Notes under the pieces: generated by a model
The model's database searches: none
What the model saw: only the letters and a program-made list of their open reading frames with translations
Told to the model about the DNA's origin: nothing
DNA from: Desulfococcus sp.
Lineage (GTDB): Bacteria; Desulfobacterota; Desulfobacteria; Desulfobacterales; Desulfosalsimonadaceae
Assembly: GCA_024641805.1 (NCBI GenBank)
Contig: JAHECJ010000002.1
Span: 12,140 to 23,515, forward strand
Reading direction: 5' to 3'
Length of the DNA: 11,376 bases
Part shown: piece after piece, positions 5,985 through 11,376 of the stretch
Numbering within the stretch: position 1 is the first letter of the stretch
How the letters are laid out: each line of letters starts with the position of its first letter
Translations under genes and position numbers: made by a program

Positions 5985-6719
5985 TCAAATTTTTCTGTTA
6001 AAATATTGCGTTACATACGCCTCTACTTCAGGCGCATATTGTTGATCAATCATATGCGCCGCCACCTCGACAAGGTAATGGCTTTCCTGATGCTCTATAA
6101 CTCGGATGCACGGTTTGTGAATAATCGAAGTCCATGGCGTGCACATTACGACGGTCTCAAGCTGCCGGCAAACTTCCGGAAACGGACCCAGTACCGGCAC
6201 TAAAAGCTTAAACACACAGCATGCGGTTTCTCTGGGAATTTTTTCAATCGCGCTTTCACGAACAAATGCGCTGTATGGGATTTCAACGGTACTGCCATCC
6301 GAGTTTTCAATCGTCAGGGCGCGATATCCCAGATTCGTCAGCCGGCCACGGATATTCTGAAAACTAACGATATCGCCGATCCTGCAGCGGTCTTCAGCCT
6401 TAAAAACAACGCCGGCAATCCAATCCCGAACCACAAAACTCCCGGCCCAGGCAAATATTCCCACCAGCAGCACCAGCAGCACGATCGAACCGGCGATTCC
6501 GGTCTGGAATATCTGTTTCGCTCCCCATATTAAAAAACCGATCCATATGACAAATTCAAAGATGGGGAAAATCCGGTTGATAACCGGGTTTGCCTGTTTT
6601 TTACTCATATAAACATTCAGCCCCTTTTGAACAAGCCGTAAACCCAAGAACAGTGAGATACCGATCAGCAGGAACTCCAAAACCGCCAATTCCGAAATTC
6701 CATTAAACAATTCTTTCAT
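5985..6719 (-). CDS. Small-conductance mechanosensitive channel (MscS) family protein
   Basis: A 244-residue, three-helix member of the MscS family (E. coli MscS has 286). Membrane segments lie at about 10-30, 50-68 and 75-100. The pore-lining helix leads into D-W-I-A-G-V-V-F at 99-106. The conserved beta domain follows: A-E-D-R-C-R-I-G-D-I-V at 108-118, I-R-G-R-L-T-N-L-G-Y-R-A-L-T-I at 123-137 and D-G-S-T-V-E-I-P-Y-S-A-F at 141-152, where most relatives have I-P-N. The C-terminal alpha/beta domain runs to 244. MscS channels open under membrane tension and release small solutes on hypo-osmotic shock. ATG 6719 overlaps the stop of the upstream giant gene (ATGA) and has a strong ribosome binding site; an open frame reaching back to 6782 lacks such support. 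The pairing with an ion-cotransporter fusion suggests a shared osmotic role. Confidence 0.88.
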   Translation of the reverse strand: MKELFNGISELAVLEFLLIGISLFLGLRLVQKGLNVYMSKKQANPVINRIFPIFEFVIWIGFLIWGAKQIFQTGIAGSIVLLVLLVGIFAWAGSFVVRDWIAGVVFKAEDRCRIGDIVSFQNIRGRLTNLGYRALTIENSDGSTVEIPYSAFVRESAIEKIPRETACCVFKLLVPVLGPFPEVCRQLETVVMCTPWTSIIHKPCIRVIEHQESHYLVEVAAHMIDQQYAPEVEAYVTQYFNRKI

Positions 6720-9700
6720 AACATCTTCCTTCCACGGAGTTGATCGGTTAAAAAGAGCTCCAGATAGGGATTGATGGACCAAAGCCCTTCACCGCGCCCC
6801 TGAATAATTCCCGTCCGGTGAAGAACATCGATGAAACGTTTATATTGCGGTTCCTTCCACCCCATCAGGCGCATCAGCTTGGATTGATCCAATATTTTAT
6901 GCAGGACAAACTGAAGGATCACCACCATCCATTCCATGGGCAGTTGTGAAGCAGGGGGAAAATCCGGCAAGGACGGAGTGGCGATCTTTAGCGTGTCGCC
7001 ATTGATACTTTCGATATGACTGATCCATGTGTGCAGTGCCACGCCGACATTCCCCCGGGTATATTCAAAAAACCGCCGGAACAATCTTGCCAGCTGGACT
7101 TCCGAAAGCGCTTCTTCGGTTTGACCCTCAAGCCTGAACTTCATGCCCGTTGCCTTGTGCCGGAGCATAATAATTGTTTTGAGTTGTTCGGCAGTCATTG
7201 GCGTGGATTCGATCACATCTAAAAAATATTCTTCGATTTTTTGGAGATTCCTGAGCAGCTTTAAGGCATGGGTATTCATGTTAAGAATAAAAAAGCATTG
7301 ATGGCCGAATTCCCGGATCATCCATTCAATGTGATTGATAATCGCGTTCCCCTGGGGATGGCGCTCCCACCAGAGTTCCAGATTATGAAAAACAATGACA
7401 CTCTGGGATGGGATCTGAAGAAATAGCTGTTCGGTACTCCCTCTGAGCTGAAAAGCGGCTTCCATAGTTTGGTGAAACACATCCATACTGCATGAACCGG
7501 CTCCCGGCGGGAATATCTGAAACACCGACTGCCGGTCGAAAAACTGGTAGGCGATGAAATGCGACAGAGAACTTTTCCCGGAAAATCGCTCACCGGTAAT
7601 CGTCAGCGCACCGCTGGTCCCGGACCGGAAGCGCTCAATGGCAATTTTTGCCCGCGTCAGTTCGGGTTGCCTTCCCACCCAAAAATCCTTGCTGGGGGGT
7701 TGATCGCTCAAAAAAAGCTGTTTGTAATGAAACGGGAGGTCGTTGAGCACCGCAGTCCTGGGTGAAACCGTGTCCAGCCATGCCAGAATTTCTTTTACAC
7801 GAGGTTGTCCTTGAAAATCAATTTTCTGCCCCTGATTTCCTAAAGTGCCTTGATTTTGCCGGTATATCATTTTTACCAAAAACTGTTGGCCCCATGATTC
7901 AATTTTTCGTCCCTTTTTCTCAAAAATGGAAATGACTTTTTTGCTTTCCTGATATCGGATATATCGGCGGAGCTCATTGGAGGATTGAATGATAATGTAA
8001 GGATTGATTTTTTCAGTCAACTGTTTTAACCCCTGATCGATTGTGGCCGAAAGTTCCTGTTGAAGGACGGCGACGGATTCTTTTTCCTTTTCAATCCGCC
8101 CGACGGTTTGCTTGATAATCGACTGGCGGTCGATTTCAACGGACGATTCTCCCGAAAATTCAGGCGATGACAGGTTAAAGGAAAGAAACCGCACCGCATC
8201 CTTGACATGGGAGACGATGACTTCAATCTTTGCAGGAAACTCAGACAGATACTGACGCAGCGGATCCAGGAATTCAGCATATACAATATATTCAAGCAAT
8301 TCACGCAGATCCACGGAAAGCCCTTCCATCTCTGTGAAGCGTCCTTCCTGCAGCTGCTGAATCGAAATTTCCGTAATCGCCTGGGCGGTTTCAGGAATTT
8401 TCTCAAATGCCGGCTGAATCTCCTCGGCGATAAATTCCAGGCCCTGCTCGGGTATCAGGTTCGTCCTGACCTCGAATTGAAATTTTACTTCTTTTTCCAG
8501 TCCATCTTCAGGCGGGTGTATCCCGGTCTTCACATCATTAATGAGGAGTTCAATCTTGTTATACAAACCGCTTTCCAGGCTCAAAGACCAGTCCTGCTTG
8601 ATTCTTTGCAGAATAATCGACAGCCGCCGCTGAAACGCTATCAGCGAAAGATCCATCAGCATCATTTCAACCAGCAGGGTCTGATTGTTCAACCACGCCG
8701 GAGCAAATTCATTAATTTTAATTTTTGCCTGCTTCCCGGCCGGCTGGTGTTTGAGGTGGTGTTTCTGATGAAATGCCGCAGCGATCGAGCCCGATTCCAC
8801 CGCTACCTGGTTCACCATGTGCCGGCAATCCCGCAGCAGGTTCCGAATGAATTCAAAGAAATTTTTATCATTTAACTGCTGAATCCCTTCAACCCCATGG
8901 CTTATCTCTTTTTGCGCTTCCATAACATTTTCAGATGACAGCGTCCCGTCCAGAAACCGGGTTTCAGACCAGTCCAGGCGATCCTTGATCAATTTAACCG
9001 TTCGCTGAATTCCCTGTGCCCAGAAATATTGATGAATTGCCATCTGTTGAAAATGATCCAGCCATTTTTGCCAGACAAGATGGTCCCATGCCGCGTAAAC
9101 CAGTTGCCGGAAATTAACGGAAACTGAAGGCTGCTGCTGTTTGCGACACCGGGATTCAAGGCGTTTGGCCCATTTGAACCATTTCACCGCTATTTGATCT
9201 CCGGGTTGAGATGAAATAGCATCCGGGGGATGCAAGGTGATTATCTTATCCGGCAATTCCTGCCAATACCCTTCCAGGCGGAAAGTTAAACTGCTAACCG
9301 CTTCATCGAGCATATCCTTCTGATTGCCGAGCGAAGACTGTTTGAACTCAGAGATCAACCGTGTAAATTGAAAAAACAGATCTCCCTGCATTTTGGCAAT
9401 AGCGCGTTTTGTTTTGGGTGATCCGCCTTCTTTGACCAGGCCGTCAATCCGGTCAAAAATGGTTGCCGCCATATCACCGAGTGTTTTTACCAGATATCGG
9501 TTCCGGTCATGAACAGCCAGAAAATGCCGCTCTACGGATTGGAAAATCAAGTCGATGACAAACTGGTCCAGGTTTGCCACATGCAATTTCAGCAATTCAT
9601 CGCCGGGCAAAGCCAGTTTCGGCAATTCAAGAGATTGTGAGCCAAGGTTTGACAATGCATCGTCCGGGAAAAGCGGTTTATCTTTTTTTGATTCATACTC

Positions 9701-11376
9701 AATTCCGGTGACCACCTCATTGAAAAAAGAAGATGCGTGAACCAGAAGAGTTGTGCCTGAATTTGAAATGACCCGGTTGGTACTTTCAAGGGCAGCCTGG
9801 GCGCTCTGATGAACAATATCAGGCAACCCAAGGATGGTCAGGTCCGCAGCCGCAGATTCCACTGCGATAATTTCTTCAAAAGAGCGCTGCTCAGCTGCAT
9901 TATTGATGACTTTGATATCCCCATCGAGCCGGGCATCCTGAAGGGTGCGTGTCATATTTTTATATATCGTCTCGATCAGCGCACTCTCCTGGGTAACGAT
10001 CAAAAACCGCGGCCGGGCATCCCGCCACGGAATACTGGCAAGAATGAACTTTACCAGCGAAAGGGTGAAATTCCCATTGTTCCCGGCTCCGCGCCACCAG
10101 ATATCAATTGTTTTGTATTCACCGAACTCCCGCTGGTCATGATAATTCAGCATCAGCAGGTTAAAATCCAATTCCCTGAGGTTTGTGATAAGCTGGAAAA
10201 ACTTTTCAGGCTCCCGGGTCTTTTTCCCCCATCCCATCAGGATGGTGTTGGGTTCAATTCCGGAAAACCCGTAGGTCCTTGCAATGGTGTCGATCCCATC
10301 ATAAACATCCCGGCATTCCTGACGCCGGATGAAAATCCCCTCAAACGATTCGGCGTCCGTGATCACCGTCTGCCGGGACTTGGGAAACAGCACTTTTGCG
10401 GATGGGGTTTCGATCAGATCAAAATTGGAAACCATTCCCAACTGCCCGGCGGTCCATTTTCCGAAATCGATCAAATGGGGCCGGGCGATCGATCCACCGC
10501 TAAACAGCAGGATATTGGGTTTCCAGTTGCGCTGGTGCCGGCCGCCCTGGGAGAGTTTAAACAGGCCCATGCGGACAATTGAAAGCCAGACACTTTCCCA
10601 CGCATCCCCGGATTTTAAAGTCAGTTCCCTGCTTTTCAGGTAAAACAACAGACCACCCAGGATAAGAATCCCGCCGATCATGGCCAGGAGATCAAGCTCG
10701 ATCATCACGATTAAGCAGGTCAAAAATCCCAGGATGCTGACCCACTTAGGGACCTTGAACGACGGCCGGAAATCGGAGCTTGCCCATCGTTCCACCGCGC
10801 AGCTCAGATTCAGGAAACCGTACGTGGTAATAAAAAAGGTCGACACTACCCGTGCGATAATGTCGAGTTCACCGATTAAAATTCCGGCTTCCGCGATCAG
10901 GAAGGTGAGCAGGATCGCATTGCGGGGTTCGTTTTCCTTTCCATGGCCTTTAGCGAAAAACCTGGGCGTAATGCTGTCTACCGCCGTGGCCTGAAGAATT
11001 CTCGGCGCGCCCAGGATGCTGCCGATGGCGGAAGAAATCGTTGCCGCCCATATCCCTGCGATCACCATGGGCGGATACAGGGAGATTTCCAGAAGGACAT
11101 TCGGGTTATTGACCAGCGCGTTTGCGTCCACCTTGGACAGCAGGAAAACAGGCAGGCTGATATAAACCGCCAGACCGGCAATAATCGCCGTGATGGTGCC
11201 GATGGGAATGGACTTCTTGGGGTCCTTCAGATCCCCGGACATGGACACCCCGGCCTCAAAACCGGTGACCGCCGGGAAAAAGATCCCGAACAACACCATC
11301 ATGGCGGGTGCCGTCGCCTGGGGCAAAAGGGGTATTTTATCCGGGCCATAGACGGAATGCCCGAACAGAACCGATA
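6716..11376 (-). CDS. Giant fusion: cation-chloride-cotransporter-like permease + unknown helical region + P-loop ATPase (N-terminus outside window)
   Basis: The frame is open from the right edge to TGA at 6718-6716: 1552 residues visible, numbered here from the codon at 11374. Residues 1-246 are the second half of an APC-superfamily permease of the SLC12/CCC type: F-F-P-A-V-T-G-F-E-A-G then S-G-D-L-K-D-P-K-K-S-I-P (about 22-57), G-A-P-R-I-L-Q-A (122-129), N-E-P-R-N-A (148-153) and about seven membrane helices. Residues 284-555 match the CCC cytosolic domain: R-N-W-K-P-N-I-L-L-F-S-G, G-I-E-P-N-T-I-L-M-G-W and T-I-D-I-W-W. Residues 590-1220 are helical with coiled-coil character near 1080-1165, and I do not recognise them. 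Residues 1227-1475 are a P-loop ATPase (Walker A GERFSGKS 1261-1268; Walker-B-like strand V-I-V-F-H-N-L-E 1326-1333 with His where Asp is usual). Residues 1480-1552 look like a winged helix. The first half of the transporter (about five helices) lies off the window. Ion specificity is unknown; K+ or Na+ with Cl- is inferred from the family. Confidence 0.85.
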   Translation of the reverse strand, partial: SVLFGHSVYGPDKIPLLPQATAPAMMVLFGIFFPAVTGFEAGVSMSGDLKDPKKSIPIGTITAIIAGLAVYISLPVFLLSKVDANALVNNPNVLLEISLYPPMVIAGIWAATISSAIGSILGAPRILQATAVDSITPRFFAKGHGKENEPRNAILLTFLIAEAGILIGELDIIARVVSTFFITTYGFLNLSCAVERWASSDFRPSFKVPKWVSILGFLTCLIVMIELDLLAMIGGILILGGLLFYLKSRELTLKSGDAWESVWLSIVRMGLFKLSQGGRHQRNWKPNILLFSGGSIARPHLIDFGKWTAGQLGMVSNFDLIETPSAKVLFPKSRQTVITDAESFEGIFIRRQECRDVYDGIDTIARTYGFSGIEPNTILMGWGKKTREPEKFFQLITNLRELDFNLLMLNYHDQREFGEYKTIDIWWRGAGNNGNFTLSLVKFILASIPWRDARPRFLIVTQESALIETIYKNMTRTLQDARLDGDIKVINNAAEQRSFEEIIAVESAAADLTILGLPDIVHQSAQAALESTNRVISNSGTTLLVHASSFFNEVVTGIEYESKKDKPLFPDDALSNLGSQSLELPKLALPGDELLKLHVANLDQFVIDLIFQSVERHFLAVHDRNRYLVKTLGDMAATIFDRIDGLVKEGGSPKTKRAIAKMQGDLFFQFTRLISEFKQSSLGNQKDMLDEAVSSLTFRLEGYWQELPDKIITLHPPDAISSQPGDQIAVKWFKWAKRLESRCRKQQQPSVSVNFRQLVYAAWDHLVWQKWLDHFQQMAIHQYFWAQGIQRTVKLIKDRLDWSETRFLDGTLSSENVMEAQKEISHGVEGIQQLNDKNFFEFIRNLLRDCRHMVNQVAVESGSIAAAFHQKHHLKHQPAGKQAKIKINEFAPAWLNNQTLLVEMMLMDLSLIAFQRRLSIILQRIKQDWSLSLESGLYNKIELLINDVKTGIHPPEDGLEKEVKFQFEVRTNLIPEQGLEFIAEEIQPAFEKIPETAQAITEISIQQLQEGRFTEMEGLSVDLRELLEYIVYAEFLDPLRQYLSEFPAKIEVIVSHVKDAVRFLSFNLSSPEFSGESSVEIDRQSIIKQTVGRIEKEKESVAVLQQELSATIDQGLKQLTEKINPYIIIQSSNELRRYIRYQESKKVISIFEKKGRKIESWGQQFLVKMIYRQNQGTLGNQGQKIDFQGQPRVKEILAWLDTVSPRTAVLNDLPFHYKQLFLSDQPPSKDFWVGRQPELTRAKIAIERFRSGTSGALTITGERFSGKSSLSHFIAYQFFDRQSVFQIFPPGAGSCSMDVFHQTMEAAFQLRGSTEQLFLQIPSQSVIVFHNLELWWERHPQGNAIINHIEWMIREFGHQCFFILNMNTHALKLLRNLQKIEEYFLDVIESTPMTAEQLKTIIMLRHKATGMKFRLEGQTEEALSEVQLARLFRRFFEYTRGNVGVALHTWISHIESINGDTLKIATPSLPDFPPASQLPMEWMVVILQFVLHKILDQSKLMRLMGWKEPQYKRFIDVLHRTGIIQGRGEGLWSINPYLELFLTDQLRGRKML
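6725..6731 (-). promoter_or_regulatory. Ribosome binding site fixing the MscS start
   Basis: Read on the minus strand, AAGGAAG (6731 down to 6725) lies five bases before ATG at 6719-6717, inside the last codons of the giant upstream gene. With the ATGA overlap of stop and start, it indicates translational coupling of the two proteins and rejects the longer start at 6782. Confidence 0.7.

Noticed and set aside
6720..6782. Longer N-terminus (21 more residues) for the MscS protein
   Set aside because: It would overlap the upstream gene by 67 bases; the strong ribosome binding site and ATGA overlap at 6719 favour the shorter protein.
8207..8875. 222-codon open frame on the + strand
   Set aside because: Lies entirely antisense to the giant minus-strand gene, rich in Arg/Gln/Phe/Asn as expected from a complementary-strand shadow, and has no ribosome binding site.
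9809..10582. 257-codon open frame on the + strand
   Set aside because: Antisense to the CCC cytosolic domain; Pro/Arg/Gly-rich with no family motifs, so a shadow frame.
11324..11326. TTG as the true start of the giant gene
   Set aside because: The frame stays open to the window edge, and the sequence before it is still coding; CCC permeases have about five more helices upstream.

Overview
The window reads as chromosomal DNA of a Gram-negative bacterium with an outer membrane. It carries a full Mla-type phospholipid trafficking operon, a TRL-family lipoprotein and an outer-membrane beta-barrel protein. The style (crotonase next to a TRL gene, mla order E-F-D-C-A without mlaB, moderate GC) suggests a Desulfobacterota/deltaproteobacterial relative. 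That placement is an inference, because there is no rRNA or other marker in the window.

Layout, left to right. (1) 3-227: the C-terminal end of an enoyl-CoA hydratase-family enzyme. (2) 228-570: an AT-rich spacer with a candidate promoter, a 10-bp hairpin and a small dyad. (3) 571-894: a small TRL-like lipoprotein. (4) 895-1123: a spacer with a perfect 12-bp REP-like palindrome and a near-consensus sigma70 promoter (TTGACC-N17-TATAAT). (5) 1124-5060: mlaE-mlaF-mlaD-mlaC-mlaA, tightly packed on the + strand. (6) 5190-11376, all on the - strand and convergent with mla: a giant protein running off the right edge, then an MscS channel overlapping it by 4 bp, then a beta-barrel protein after 90 bp.

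How the genes work together. MlaE (permease), MlaF (ATPase), MlaD (MCE), MlaC (periplasmic carrier) and MlaA (outer-membrane component) make a complete lipid shuttle between the two membranes. Two things are unusual. MlaF has a C-terminal extension of about 165 residues that looks like a catalytically dead GGDEF domain, and no mlaB is present. MlaA has a signal peptide but no lipobox cysteine.

The minus-strand block is the most original part. One polypeptide joins a cation-chloride-cotransporter (SLC12/CCC) permease with its cytosolic domain, a helical region of about 600 residues that I cannot assign, and a C-terminal P-loop ATPase with a winged-helix-like tail. It is translationally coupled to a small MscS channel. 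An ion cotransporter, an NTPase module and a tension- or osmotically-gated channel in one transcription unit suggest an integrated osmotic or ion-homeostasis system that I do not recognise as described.
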